Shown here in pieces: positions 32,614 through 42,107 of a DNA stretch of 64,000 nucleotides. Under the pieces are notes generated by a model. It ran no database searches and was not told the origin of the DNA. It saw nothing but the letters and a program-made list of their open reading frames with translations. The position numbers and the translations under genes are program-made. How positions within the stretch are numbered: position 1 is the stretch's first letter; each line of letters opens with the position of its first letter. Source of the DNA: CAZCVI01 sp964502145 (GTDB lineage Bacteria; Acidobacteriota; Aminicenantia; UBA2199); NCBI GenBank assembly GCA_964502145.1, contig CAZCVI010000019.1:1-64000 (forward strand), in the 5' to 3' direction.

Positions 32614-33837
32614 TTAAACAAGAAAATCTTGCGGCACAGCATGCAAACGCGCAATATCGAGTGCCCGAGCTTTAATATCAAATCCCATCCGACACGTCAC
32701 CGAACACGTATGACATTGATTGCATGGCATTGTGGCTATGCCCGTTTCTTCCAGCGTTTGCTTGGCAAGTCCCAGATTCTTATAGCCGTATGCATACATA
32801 TAACTTCTCATCAAGGTGGGGATTTCCAGTTTTGCCGGGCATTGCGGCAAACATGAAGCACACTGCTGACAATAAAGTCCAGTCATCGATACTTTAACAT
32901 CTGCCGATTTAGCGGGTTCAATCAGGTTTTCTTTTTCCTTGTCTGTTAACGCCAGACTTTCCATGACCGTCAGGTCCAGTTCCATTTGATCAAAAGTAGT
33001 GAACCCCGGAATGGCAGTATGCACATTTTCATCTTGGAGTGCCCATTTTAATGCGGCTTTCATATCAATCGGCAGCTTTTTTTCCTTGTCGTCCCAATAA
33101 ATACCGGCCTGCGTTTTCATGGCCACTATCCCCAGACCTTTGCCTGCCGCATAAGCAATCGCTTCTTTTACTGCTTGGCGATGTTCCTGTCTGAAATTAT
33201 AGGCAGTTAACACGACATCATAAACTCCGCTGTCTGCGGCTGCACGGATGACTTCGGGTTCATTCATGTGCGTGGAAATGCCGATAAAACGGATTCTACC
33301 CTCTTTCTTTAATTTCTGCATGACTTCAATATACGGTGCAAACAGCGCCGATTCTTTCTTGGAGATACTGTGCAGATAAAGAATCTCGACATAGTCCATT
33401 TGCAGACGTTTTAAACTGGTTGCAAATTTTTCCAGAAAGGTAGCAGCCGTGGCTTCTTTAGGAAACAATCCAGTAGCCCGGTCGCGTGGTTCCCAAATCT
33501 TTGTGGCAATCACAAACGAGTCCCGTGGACGCCCCTTCACTACTTCGCCAATCATCTCCTCGTTCTTGCCCTGCTGGTAGCCCCAGGCGGTGTCCAAATG
33601 AACAATGCCTGCATCCAATGCGGTTCGTACCAAGTTTGGATTATCCGCGTTCATGACGCCCATACTCACGATGGGTAATTTTAACCCGGTTTTACCGAGC
33701 GTGCGGTGAATAATCTTTCTATTTTTTTCCGGTTCCGCACCCTTTAATATGGACGGCAATACTGCAACACCAGTCAAACCGGCCACACTCTTCTTAATAA
33801 AATTCCTACGACTGTCGCCTGAAACTTCACGCTTCAT
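32614..33837 (-). CDS. Tat-exported aldo/keto reductase with two 4Fe-4S clusters
   Basis: From 33837 (GGAGG just upstream; preferred over 33855) the protein has 407 residues. It starts with a twin-arginine signal (SRRNFIKKS, about 9-17) and a hydrophobic stretch. An aldo/keto reductase barrel (about 42-310) follows with HLDTAWGYQQGKNE, ATKIWEP and the catalytic-type Asp, Tyr and Lys. The C-terminal part has two cysteine sets: C323/C326/C329/C333 and C372/C375/C378/C382, enough for two [4Fe-4S] clusters. Such fusions (COG1453-like) are predicted oxidoreductases of unknown substrate. It is a single gene with its own promoter. Confidence 0.87.
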   Translation of the reverse strand: MKREVSGDSRRNFIKKSVAGLTGVAVLPSILKGAEPEKNRKIIHRTLGKTGLKLPIVSMGVMNADNPNLVRTALDAGIVHLDTAWGYQQGKNEEMIGEVVKGRPRDSFVIATKIWEPRDRATGLFPKEATAATFLEKFATSLKRLQMDYVEILYLHSISKKESALFAPYIEVMQKLKKEGRIRFIGISTHMNEPEVIRAAADSGVYDVVLTAYNFRQEHRQAVKEAIAYAAGKGLGIVAMKTQAGIYWDDKEKKLPIDMKAALKWALQDENVHTAIPGFTTFDQMELDLTVMESLALTDKEKENLIEPAKSADVKVSMTGLYCQQCASCLPQCPAKLEIPTLMRSYMYAYGYKNLGLAKQTLEETGIATMPCNQCHTCSVTCRMGFDIKARALDIARLHAVPQDFLV

Positions 33838-33876
33838 TTTTCCTCCATTCTTCATTTATAATAATCATACACCATT

Positions 33877-33905
33877 ATTATATGCAAATCTGCCAAGAAA
33901 ATCAA
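33877..33905 (-). promoter_or_regulatory. Promoter of the aldo/keto reductase gene
   Basis: On the minus strand: TTGATT (33905-33900), 17-bp spacer, TATAAT (33882-33877), about 40 bp before the ATG at 33837. Confidence 0.6.
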
Positions 33906-33930
33906 ATATTCTTTGCAAGCTGGAGTGATT

Positions 33931-34069
33931 GGACGATGTGGACGAAATGGACGATATGGACAATATGGACTAAGTGGACAAAATAAAACGTTTGTTTTTA
34001 GTCCACATCGTCCATATCGTCCACTCTGTCCATATCGTCCATGTTATTCCAAGAATTAAAGGTGGATTT
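33931..34069 (+). repeat. 9-bp-period foldback element D
   Basis: The left arm (33931-33979) consists of TGGACNNNN units (GATG, GAAA, GATA, AATA, TAAG). The right arm (34001-34043) is inverted and built of the same unit. A weaker tail AAAGGTGGATTT follows at 34058-34069. It lies between the upstream end of the aldo/keto reductase gene and the 3' end of the PepSY gene. Confidence 0.7.
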
Positions 34070-34092
34070 GGGGTCCAGAAAGTCGCGCATGA

Positions 34093-34650
34093 TCACGCGT
34101 AAATAATCATCAGAATGATCGGGATTAAAATCCCCAACCCACCCAGCACGGCACCACGACCGGTGATGCCCTTGCGCCCACGCAAGACAAACAACCCGGT
34201 GATTCCAAGCAACAGTAACGCAAACGCGTAAAAATCCGCCACATACGTCCAAAGTTTCCCAGCCGTGTTCAAGTGCAGTAAATTCATACCGCGTAAAATT
34301 TTTCTGCTCCTGATCTTTTCCACTTCCGCTATTCCCGAGGTCAGGTTCAGTGTGACCGCTTTCTCCTTGAAAAATAACTGGATATGCTGGGGATCGGGTC
34401 TAAATGTACCGGTATATTCAGTGGATTCGCCAATCTGGCTTAAAATCCCTTTAATCGTGTCCTTGGATAATTCGACTCCAGCCGCCAGTGGTTTAAAACG
34501 GAGAGTTTTGATGTCAATCGTATAACTGGGATTCCAATCATTTTTATGATTCAACATAAACCCAGATACCGCATATATAATTGTCAAACCAACCATCAGA
34601 TAACCGAGATCCCGATGGATAATATTATTCCATTTTCGCCATTGTATCAT
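34093..34650 (-). CDS. PepSY-associated membrane protein
   Basis: The 185-residue protein has an N-terminal helix (about 15-33, WRKWNNIIHRDLGYLMVGLT...), a periplasmic PepSY-like region (about 40-115) and two C-terminal helices (about 135-157 and 164-184). The start with WNNIIHRDLG is typical of PepSY-associated TM proteins, which sit beside iron-uptake or reductase systems and may carry electrons or hemes. His residues in the helices (H12, H126) could be ligands. It lies 132 bp after the DUF4920 gene on the same strand and may be cotranscribed. Confidence 0.75.
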   Translation of the reverse strand: MIQWRKWNNIIHRDLGYLMVGLTIIYAVSGFMLNHKNDWNPSYTIDIKTLRFKPLAAGVELSKDTIKGILSQIGESTEYTGTFRPDPQHIQLFFKEKAVTLNLTSGIAEVEKIRSRKILRGMNLLHLNTAGKLWTYVADFYAFALLLLGITGLFVLRGRKGITGRGAVLGGLGILIPIILMIIYA

Positions 34651-34782
34651 GTGTACTCCTCGTGTATACGAATCCTATTGTTTATGAATGTGATTTTTTT
34701 ATTTTTGGAGAGAATCCAGAACCAGGATGGGGGAGTATATACTTCCCCCATCGACTATTTCTGGTGTTTAGGTGCGATTAAT

Positions 34783-35250
34783 TTATTTGATCACAACCGC
34801 ATAAGGTTTAATCTGATAGATTGTTTCGCCTTCTTTAACCATGCAGGGTTCGATTTTATTGCCTTTTGCTTTGCAATCGCTTTCTTTTAATTTCAGCGTT
34901 TGGTCTTTTGTCAGTTGCAGTTTAAAGAGCGTACCTTCCACAATGGCCATTTTTCCTTTCGTAGTCAAGGGAAAAACCATTTCGCCATCATTCACTTTCA
35001 CCACGATCTGTTGAAACTCTTTATCACTGGCCAATGCCATCCAACAGCTTTTGTTTTCGCAAACACCCACAACAATTCCTTCAATGCGCACGGGTTTGTC
35101 CAAAAAATCTGCGGGATTTTCCATGATTTTTGAAATCTTGGTCACTTCAGTAATAGTGATTTCTTTGCCTAACTTCAATTCCCCTTCTGCAAAAGCGCTC
35201 AGGGTAACCAACATCAATGCCAATACTAAAACGATCATATTTTTTTTCAT
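34783..35250 (-). CDS. Exported DUF4920-like OB-fold protein
   Basis: From the ATG at 35250 (GGAGG just upstream; the longer start at 35316 is rejected) the protein has 155 residues. A Sec signal peptide (about 1-20) is followed by an OB-fold-like domain with KPVRIEGIVVGVCENKSCWMAL. The CENKSCW pair of cysteines is typical of DUF4920/periplasmic proteins that resemble cytochrome or copper-handling partners. A second cysteine pair occurs near the end (SDCKAKG and EPCMVKE). Function is unknown. Confidence 0.7.
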   Translation of the reverse strand: MKKNMIVLVLALMLVTLSAFAEGELKLGKEITITEVTKISKIMENPADFLDKPVRIEGIVVGVCENKSCWMALASDKEFQQIVVKVNDGEMVFPLTTKGKMAIVEGTLFKLQLTKDQTLKLKESDCKAKGNKIEPCMVKEGETIYQIKPYAVVIK

Positions 35251-35435
35251 TTTTCCTCCAGAAAGTCCTATTATACCAGAACACCCCTGTAAAAACAAGG
35301 AAAAACCATCTCCCAAAATGCCAGCATATCAGAAAGGTCCGTGCCAAAAAACAGAATGCGGTGTCACAGGGAATTAAAAATTCGCAATCATTCCCCATGA
35401 CTCCGTTTTTCTGTCTTACGTGTGACAAACCACGT

Positions 35436-35999
35436 TTATATTTTTCCTACCAGATCCAGACTGGGAGAAATAGTATCGTTCCCAGGCACCCAACTGGCAG
35501 GGCAAACCTCGCCTTTATGTTCGCGGATATATTTCGCCGCGACCACTTTTCGCAATGTTTCTTTGCCGCTTCTGCCCAGACTAAAATCGTTCATCTCATA
35601 AGACTTTAACACGCCATCAGGATCAATAATAAACGTGCCGCGTAATGCCAAGCCGGCTTGGTCTACATAGACCCCAAAATAACGGGAAAGCTGCCCGCTG
35701 GGATCCGCAACCATGGGAAAATTGATTTTCCCAATGGCGGGTGACGTTTCGTGCCAAGCTTTATGGACATAATGAGTGTCCGTACTCACACTTAAAATCT
35801 CAGCGCCTGCTTCCAAGAACTGCGCATGCAAATCAGCCGCTTCTTCCAGTTCAGTAGGGCAGACAAAGGTAAAATCCGCAGGGTAAAACATCAATACTAA
35901 CCATTTACCACGGTAATCTGATAATTTAATGGATGTCTGTTCTCCTTCATAGAAGGCTGTAAGTTCCATATCTTGAATTTGATCGTTAATGTTAATCAT
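35436..35999 (-). CDS. ahpC: 2-Cys peroxiredoxin (AhpC type)
   Basis: The 187-residue protein is a typical AhpC-class peroxiredoxin that reduces hydrogen peroxide and organic peroxides. The peroxidatic cysteine is C47 in DFTFVCPTE and the resolving cysteine is C166 in GEVCPASW. Length is normal. AGGAG precedes the ATG and a strong promoter lies at 36061-36089. No ahpF is adjacent, so electrons must come from another reductase. Confidence 0.93.
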   Translation of the reverse strand: MININDQIQDMELTAFYEGEQTSIKLSDYRGKWLVLMFYPADFTFVCPTELEEAADLHAQFLEAGAEILSVSTDTHYVHKAWHETSPAIGKINFPMVADPSGQLSRYFGVYVDQAGLALRGTFIIDPDGVLKSYEMNDFSLGRSGKETLRKVVAAKYIREHKGEVCPASWVPGNDTISPSLDLVGKI

Positions 36000-36060
36000 C
36001 GTTTTGTTCTCCTTTTCTTATTATGTTGGTGTAAACTCGCTTAAAAAAAATGATTGACAC

Positions 36061-36089
36061 GTTATAACCTAAATAACTTCATTTGTCAA
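36061..36089 (-). promoter_or_regulatory. Sigma70-type promoter of ahpC
   Basis: On the minus strand: TTGACA (36089-36084), 17-bp spacer, TATAAC (36066-36061), about 60 bp before the ATG. Confidence 0.65.
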
Positions 36090-36139
36090 CAGGCAGTCGA
36101 TTTTTTTTATATTTTTCTTAGCAGACAGAAAAAAATGGC

Positions 36140-37258
36140 TTAGATCAGGAGTTTTATTTCATGGAGCAAGTGGTCGATTTGGTCGTGGGAGTGGGAGCAG
36201 AAAATAGAGATCCGCAGTGCGCCAGTTGGTGGCACACTGGTGTAACCCCCACCAGGGACATAGGTGACCGCAATGTCTCTTTCGAACAATTCTTTTTGAA
36301 TCCGTTCGCATTGGAGTGGACCCTTGCTGTTTTCATTGCGCGAAAGACATATAATAGGTACCGGTGTATTTTCCAGTTTAAAACCCATGTCGCGAAACCC
36401 TTTTTTGGCATATAATGTATTTTCCCACAGTTTTATTCTCATTTCCGGGTGGTTGTGGAGAATTTCCAGTGCTTTCGCCGTCGCTGCCGCAGCCGGAATC
36501 GGAGTAGAACTACAGGCATTCGCCAGTGCCGAGTTTTTTTTCAATTTTTTGATAAAATCCTCTTTGCCTACAATCACGCCGCCGTGACCGCCCAATGCTT
36601 TGCTAAAAACACCTGCCGTATAGAGATTTGGTCCTTCCAAACCGAAATATTCAAACGTACCAAAACCCTTTTCGCCAATAACACCGGTAGCATGCGCATC
36701 ATCCAGACAAATAATTGCGCCTTCAATATCTTTCAAAACCTCGACATACTCGGCAACAGGTGAAATCTCCCCGGAAACGGGAAAAATCCCATCACAGATA
36801 ATCATGGGGCGTTGCGAAGGTTGGAGGTGTTCGTGCAGTTTAGCTTTTAAATCTTCAGCATCCAGGTGTTTGAATTCGATTTCCCGTTTTTGGACCAGGG
36901 AAGTGGCATTCTTAATTGAGTAGTGCGATTGGCTATCTACAAAGATAATATCGTAGTCATTTTTCAGACCTTCCACCATGATAAAGTTCCCCAGGCAACC
37001 CGAAGCATAGTGCAATACGCCCTGGGTTTCAAAAAACATGGAAATTTTCTCTTCCAGATCAATCAAAACCGGGTTATTACCAAAACCCGCGGTAGAAGTC
37101 GCGCTAGAAATCCCATATTTTTTCGTGGCCTCGCATGCCGCGTGGATAACTTCAGGATGAACCTGGAAACCCAGGTAAGCACAACCACCATAATAGTCTA
37201 CCATTTTTGAGTTAATAATCGTTTGCGCGCCCAATTCGCTTTCCATGATATATGCCAT
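36140..37258 (-). CDS. PLP-dependent alpha-oxoamine synthase family enzyme
   Basis: The 372-residue protein is a fold-type I PLP enzyme of the family that includes glycine C-acetyltransferase, 8-amino-7-oxononanoate synthase and serine palmitoyltransferase. They condense an amino acid with an acyl-CoA and release CO2. Key residues are D186/H189 in DDAHATG and the PLP lysine K220 in FSKALGGHGG. The usual N-terminal ~30 residues are shorter than in Kbl or BioF. It lies 26 bp after an unknown gene with a strong promoter, so the two form an operon. Neither bioB/bioD nor tdh is near, so the substrate pair is open. Confidence 0.85.
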   Translation of the reverse strand: MAYIMESELGAQTIINSKMVDYYGGCAYLGFQVHPEVIHAACEATKKYGISSATSTAGFGNNPVLIDLEEKISMFFETQGVLHYASGCLGNFIMVEGLKNDYDIIFVDSQSHYSIKNATSLVQKREIEFKHLDAEDLKAKLHEHLQPSQRPMIICDGIFPVSGEISPVAEYVEVLKDIEGAIICLDDAHATGVIGEKGFGTFEYFGLEGPNLYTAGVFSKALGGHGGVIVGKEDFIKKLKKNSALANACSSTPIPAAAATAKALEILHNHPEMRIKLWENTLYAKKGFRDMGFKLENTPVPIICLSRNENSKGPLQCERIQKELFERDIAVTYVPGGGYTSVPPTGALRISIFCSHSHDQIDHLLHEIKLLI

Positions 37259-37284
37259 GATTTTTCTCCTTGTTTATTCCTGAT

Positions 37285-38655
37285 TTATTCAGTTGGTGAA
37301 ATGTTTTCCATCATTGTTTCGATAGCTGAAGTGATCATATCTTTGACTTTTTTATGGCGTATTTTTTCCAGGTCTTCTTCTTTTAATCCGCCGTCCAGGT
37401 TCCCGTTAAATTTCCCGTTGTGGGAGTTATAGTGCCAGATCATGTCAATCGCGCTATCGAATTCCAGTGGAAACATGCCGCAGATCATGCCATCCGTGAC
37501 CCGGGCAGCAAATAACTCGGCCATATCATTCATCCCGATCTCTTTCAAACTCTTAACATGCGCCTGCTGCATCTGTGCCAGATATTCCAACTGGTTAAAA
37601 CCACCCAAAGTAAGATATCCTTCAAGGAAAGTGACAATCACAAAATCCAAGAAGATAGTGGGAAAGATTTTTTTTGACTTTAAAGCCTCTGAAATTATGT
37701 CTGCTTCCAATTTGATGGAAAAATCTTCACCGATCAGTTTATTGGATGCCTCATCAAAACGAAGGCTGATAAACTTTTTATTTTCCCCAATACCCCACAG
37801 CAGGTGTGACCCCATGTTCTCTCCCCAACAACAGGCAATGCCCTGGAAGTTTTTTAGATATTCTTTCCTAACCTGCGGATCGAATAGAATTAAAGAGATC
37901 AATGAATCCTTCTTTTTCATTTCCTCTATGAGAATTTCCATATAAATTGGGTCGGATTGCAGATAAATAATATCTGGGATTGTATCTCTTATTGACTTAT
38001 CAAAAAAAAACTTCCATATTTTATAATTAAGGAATGTTAGTTGGTCTGAATACGTTTCATAGGTTTCACCCGCTTTTTCGACCTCAAGCCCATCGAAAAA
38101 TAAAAATGCCAAGAACTTTTTTTCCTCTTGGCTGATCAGGTTTTTATTATAACTACTGATGAGACTGTCAATGCCTTGCTTTCGGTCGGCACACAGTTTT
38201 GACTCAAAGAGCATGACGGGCATTTTTGATTTTCTTTCAGCGAAGAAGTTAAATTTCTCACCTTTAAAGTAAAATCCCCTGGGGTGAGATTTATTTACCA
38301 TTGGAACACTCCCAGTAGCCAAAGTTATCACAAATGGAAGATTCATCTTCCTTATTATTTGGGCATACAGAAGATTGGAATTGTAAAGGAGTTTATAATT
38401 CAATAGCCCCAAGTGATCCGCACAAGATATTATCGGGAACTTTGAGAGTTGACGTTCAAGGGCTTCAATGGATTTTTCTTTGAACAAAAGTCGAGTAACT
38501 TCCTTGAGGATTATTCCACTAAGTACGCCCTTTTCGTTTCGGGTTTTAATGGATTTGGCCAAATTCGAAGCATATTCGTCAAATGTTCCTGGGAATTTGC
38601 TTTTTTTTTGCATCTCCGGTCTTTTGGAGAAAAATATTTCCATTATCTCATTCAT
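37285..38655 (-). CDS. Protein of unknown function, operon partner of the PLP enzyme
   Basis: From the ATG at 38655 (GGAGG just upstream) this is a 456-residue protein that I do not recognise. No signal peptide or clear membrane helix is seen. There are hydrophobic beta-rich stretches (IPDIIYLQSDPIYMEILI, IFPTIFLDFVIVTFLEGYL), a CADHLGLLNYKLLYN motif near residue 80 and scattered cysteines (IACCWGEN). It is the first gene of a two-gene operon ending with the alpha-oxoamine synthase. A role in supplying or modifying the acyl or amino substrate is possible but speculative. Confidence 0.7.
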   Translation of the reverse strand: MNEIMEIFFSKRPEMQKKSKFPGTFDEYASNLAKSIKTRNEKGVLSGIILKEVTRLLFKEKSIEALERQLSKFPIISCADHLGLLNYKLLYNSNLLYAQIIRKMNLPFVITLATGSVPMVNKSHPRGFYFKGEKFNFFAERKSKMPVMLFESKLCADRKQGIDSLISSYNKNLISQEEKKFLAFLFFDGLEVEKAGETYETYSDQLTFLNYKIWKFFFDKSIRDTIPDIIYLQSDPIYMEILIEEMKKKDSLISLILFDPQVRKEYLKNFQGIACCWGENMGSHLLWGIGENKKFISLRFDEASNKLIGEDFSIKLEADIISEALKSKKIFPTIFLDFVIVTFLEGYLTLGGFNQLEYLAQMQQAHVKSLKEIGMNDMAELFAARVTDGMICGMFPLEFDSAIDMIWHYNSHNGKFNGNLDGGLKEEDLEKIRHKKVKDMITSAIETMMENISPTE

Positions 38656-38747
38656 TCGACCTCCAGTTGCACTTCTTTTCAATTCAGCCACTGCTTATTT
38701 TTTTTTAAAATGTCAGATTAATCTTTACTTAAAGAACCCAAAAAATT

Positions 38748-38776
38748 ATTATAATTCGGATGAATGTATTTGTCAA
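38748..38776 (-). promoter_or_regulatory. Consensus promoter of the unknown gene / PLP enzyme operon
   Basis: On the minus strand: TTGACA (38776-38771), 17-bp spacer, TATAAT (38753-38748). This is a perfect consensus. It is divergent from the methyltransferase promoter. Confidence 0.8.
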
Positions 38777-38827
38777 TAATACGGCATTAATTCTATTAAT
38801 TGATATAAAATTTGTGTTTTTTTTCCC

Positions 38828-38855
38828 TTGACAAATTGTGTTTTTTACCTATAAT
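38828..38855 (+). promoter_or_regulatory. Consensus promoter of the methyltransferase gene
   Basis: TTGACA (38828-38833), 16-bp spacer, TATAAT (38850-38855), 50 bp before the ATG. Confidence 0.75.
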
Positions 38856-38905
38856 ATTATGCGTCATCGGTATTCGGTTTTTGGTAAGATATATAGGAGG
38901 AATAA

Positions 38906-39706
38906 ATGATTGATAGTACTGAGAAAAATCTTTATCTGAATGATGCCCAGTTTTACGATCTTGATAATCGGGAAATAATCAAGACTGATATTCCTTTTTT
39001 TTTGAAGCGGACTTCATCAGTTAATGGCGACATTTTGGAACTGGCCTGTGGCACAGGGAGAATAACTATACCACTTGCCCAATCTGGCCGAACGATCTGG
39101 GGTTTGGAATATTCCGAAACAATGATCGCCCAATTCAAATTGAAAATGGAAGGACTTCCAAAAGAAGTGGCGGAAAGGATTCATTTATTCCATGGGGACA
39201 TGAGTAACTTCTCCTTGGAGAAGAAATTCCCACTTATTCTTCTGCCGTCACGTTCATTTCAACTCTTGCTGGATGAAGAATTGGAAAACGCCTGCCTTAA
39301 ACTTATCCATCATCATCTGGAAGACCAGGGAACCTTCATCATCGATATTGGAAATTTTATGGGCAATAAAAAAAAGGAAAGCACTTGGGTAAATGAAACC
39401 GCTGTCTTTGACTGGGAAAATACCGACCCCAAAACCGGTTATAAGGTTCATCGGACTCATATAAAAAAAGAAATTGATACGGACAGACAAATTATCTATC
39501 CCCAGAAGACGTACCGTGTTACCAAAACCGATGGTAACACCGAGACAATTGTAAAACGAGCCCCCTGGAAATATTTTTTTGAAGACCAAGTACGCCATCT
39601 TTTGATGGCGAATAATTTTAAAATAATCGAAGCCATGGGAACGTATGATGGAAAACCCATCAGCGAGGAAACCCCCGAATTTATTTTCATCTGTCAAAAG
39701 AAATGA
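38906..39706 (+). CDS. Class I SAM-dependent methyltransferase
   Basis: The 266-residue protein has the Rossmann methyltransferase signature ILELACGTGRITIPLAQ (about 43-59), the acidic loop GLEYSETMI and the motif FHGDMSNF. The substrate is not apparent; the C-terminal half is typical of small-molecule methyltransferases. AGGAGG precedes the ATG. It has its own strong promoter, and the next gene (TonB receptor) has another, so the two are separately transcribed. Confidence 0.82.
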   Translation: MIDSTEKNLYLNDAQFYDLDNREIIKTDIPFFLKRTSSVNGDILELACGTGRITIPLAQSGRTIWGLEYSETMIAQFKLKMEGLPKEVAERIHLFHGDMSNFSLEKKFPLILLPSRSFQLLLDEELENACLKLIHHHLEDQGTFIIDIGNFMGNKKKESTWVNETAVFDWENTDPKTGYKVHRTHIKKEIDTDRQIIYPQKTYRVTKTDGNTETIVKRAPWKYFFEDQVRHLLMANNFKIIEAMGTYDGKPISEETPEFIFICQKK

Positions 39707-39780
39707 TTGGTCTCGGCATAAAAAATAACAGAGACCCGATAACGTTCAAGAATGTTTTATTAAAAAACTGGATTTTTTTC

Positions 39781-39809
39781 TTGACTTTCGTTTTTCCTAT
39801 CCTTATACT
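39781..39809 (+). promoter_or_regulatory. Sigma70-type promoter of the TonB-receptor operon
   Basis: TTGACT (39781-39786), 17-bp spacer, TATACT (39804-39809), 26 bp before the ATG. No Fur-box-like palindrome or cobalamin riboswitch is visible between them. Confidence 0.6.
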
Positions 39810-39835
39810 TATTACGGACACAATCAGGAGGTAAT

Positions 39836-42079
39836 ATGGCTGATATTAAAAAGACAGTGAGGGTAATTTTTTTTCTTATGGCAATTTTTGCATTGATGAC
39901 TCCAGCATCTTTGTTCTCTCAGGAGACCAAAAAACCGGAAGATGATCCAGAAAAAATCGAGAGGCAGAAACAGTTGGACCGATTATTCAAAATGTCCTTG
40001 GAAGAGTTGCTGGACATTCGCATCAACTCGGCAGGGAAAATCAGTCAGATGATCCGTGATATACCAGCCAGTGTGGTGTTAATTACCCGTGACAATATCG
40101 AGACCTATGGTTATCAGACATTAACTGAAATATTAGAGAATGTTCCTGGTCTGTTTGGCATTGATGATTATGCCGAATTTGGAACAAATTTTGGCATACG
40201 CGGCTTTTGGTCCGGTGAGGCCAATAAAAACATGATCATTCAGATTAATGGCATTCCGCAAGTGAATAACAATTTTTCTAACTATCCCTTAAACAAGATT
40301 TTAATTCCGGTAGAAGCCATAGATCGGATTGAAATCATACGGGGCCCCATGTCTGTCGTATATGGAAATGGAGCGTTTTATGGAGTTATTAATATTATCA
40401 CTAATGAGCAGATTGAACAGAGTGATCGACCTGTGAATATGCTATCCGGTTCTGTGGGCTCCTCAAAAACAAAAAAACTATTTGCACGAGTTTCTGGGAG
40501 GGACCGCGATTTTAGTTATTCCTTTAATGCTTCTATTTATGATACCTATGGCATTGATAAGCCCCTAAGTGATATGATGAAAGATCCATCTATTTTAGGA
40601 TCCTTTGGTCTCCCTTTGACAAGTCATACTGGCGGACGATTAGAAAATAATGAAAAATATTTCAATTTTTCCGGAAAATTAAAAGAATTCTTCCTTGAGG
40701 TGAACTTTAATGAGGCAAAAAGGGATTTCTATTTTGCGTTACCCCCTGTGGATAAAGGTTCTTTAGACAAAAGCTATTCAACCCACCTTTCTTTTGGATA
40801 TCGTGGAAGTTTGTCCAAAAAAATGGATATCGAAGCTAAACTGCAATATTCAAGAAATAGAGACTTTTACCAATATGATCATCTCAGAGTGGGATTCTAT
40901 GGCGTTCAGGAAATAGAGACCAATGCCTGGGAAATAGAATTAAATAATTTTTTTTCCCCTTCACGTAAGATGAATATTGTCACTGGTTTGTCTTATCGAA
41001 CAATTTTGGATGCCTCCAATATGTTTGATCTACCATCTTTTGGTAACCCATTTTTTGAAAACAATCGGATATTTTTAACCGATGATGACGATATCGTGAC
41101 TCGTGCAATTTTTACCCAGATCGACTTTATTCCAACAAAAAGAATAAAGTTTGTAGCAGGAATCCGATTTGAACAATCGCCTCCCTATAAATTGCAAAAA
41201 ATACAAAGCATCGGGACGTCAACTATAATAACTCCTCCTGCCAAATTTGATAAGAGTGAAATAGAAATAATCCCACGTTTAGCGGCTATCTATTATTTTA
41301 ATAAAAATAATGTCCTCAAATTTCTTTACGGTCAGGCTATCAATCGACCCTCATTTCCACAAAATTACCAGAACACTTTGTTGGCCAGCCGCCCTGATCT
41401 TGATCCGGAGAGTATCCAAACTTATGAATTGAATTATATCGCAACTTTTTCATCACGGTTTTCCATTAATACCAGTATTTTTCGAAATTCTTTGGAGAAA
41501 TTGATCACTCGGGTGGTAAAATTCCACGAAAACAAGGAATATGAATCATACTCGGCCAATGCGGGTAAAATGATTACCAATGGCATCGAATTGACCATTA
41601 ACGCGGAACCTATCGAATACTTAAGAATGGAATTGAGTGCGACCTACCAGAATACCAAAGACAATCAACCTGAGGCTGATAATAGTGATAGCCCAGATAT
41701 TGAAAAGAGAGGCAACGATGCGGCTTATTCCCCAAAATTTCTCGGTTATATCAAAGCTAATTACTTGGCGGTGGGTTTCAAAATTGCTATTACCGGCACA
41801 TATGTGGGTGCAATGGAATCCTATTGGGATCCCACTTTTAAAAACGAGAAGGGGACCTTGGGTGGTCATATTGGAGACAGAGTAAACGGATACTTCCTAT
41901 TGGGCGCCAACTTACGATTCGACGACCTGTTCAAAAATGGCCTTTTCCTTAATATACGGTGCGCCAACCTGTTGAATACTGAAATTCGGTATCCAACCTT
42001 CACCAACAATGACTATTTGACTCGCGGTACTATCGGTATGGGTCGAATGTTCACGGTCTCAGTAGGGTACAAGTTCTAG
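39836..42079 (+). CDS. TonB-dependent outer-membrane receptor
   Basis: The 747-residue protein has a signal peptide (about 1-28), then a short charged spacer. The plug domain (about 55-190) contains IPASVVLITRDNIETYG and VEAIDRIEIIRGPMSVVYGNGAFYGVINI. A 22-strand barrel follows, ending with the aromatic C-terminal VGYKF. It imports an iron complex, cobalamin or another large solute using TonB energy. AGGAGG precedes the ATG. The MFS transporter follows 28 bp later. The convergent neighbour is a B12-type radical SAM protein, which hints at cobalamin but proves nothing. Confidence 0.9.
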   Translation: MADIKKTVRVIFFLMAIFALMTPASLFSQETKKPEDDPEKIERQKQLDRLFKMSLEELLDIRINSAGKISQMIRDIPASVVLITRDNIETYGYQTLTEILENVPGLFGIDDYAEFGTNFGIRGFWSGEANKNMIIQINGIPQVNNNFSNYPLNKILIPVEAIDRIEIIRGPMSVVYGNGAFYGVINIITNEQIEQSDRPVNMLSGSVGSSKTKKLFARVSGRDRDFSYSFNASIYDTYGIDKPLSDMMKDPSILGSFGLPLTSHTGGRLENNEKYFNFSGKLKEFFLEVNFNEAKRDFYFALPPVDKGSLDKSYSTHLSFGYRGSLSKKMDIEAKLQYSRNRDFYQYDHLRVGFYGVQEIETNAWEIELNNFFSPSRKMNIVTGLSYRTILDASNMFDLPSFGNPFFENNRIFLTDDDDIVTRAIFTQIDFIPTKRIKFVAGIRFEQSPPYKLQKIQSIGTSTIITPPAKFDKSEIEIIPRLAAIYYFNKNNVLKFLYGQAINRPSFPQNYQNTLLASRPDLDPESIQTYELNYIATFSSRFSINTSIFRNSLEKLITRVVKFHENKEYESYSANAGKMITNGIELTINAEPIEYLRMELSATYQNTKDNQPEADNSDSPDIEKRGNDAAYSPKFLGYIKANYLAVGFKIAITGTYVGAMESYWDPTFKNEKGTLGGHIGDRVNGYFLLGANLRFDDLFKNGLFLNIRCANLLNTEIRYPTFTNNDYLTRGTIGMGRMFTVSVGYKF

Positions 42080-42107
42080 CAGTAACTCATCCTTTTTTTT
42101 TATTTAT

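Noticed and set aside
33998..34252. Minus-strand frame ending in a Met-Asp-Asp repeat over element D
   Set aside because: The repeat peptide is a by-product of the 9-bp units; the frame overlaps the PepSY gene in another frame.
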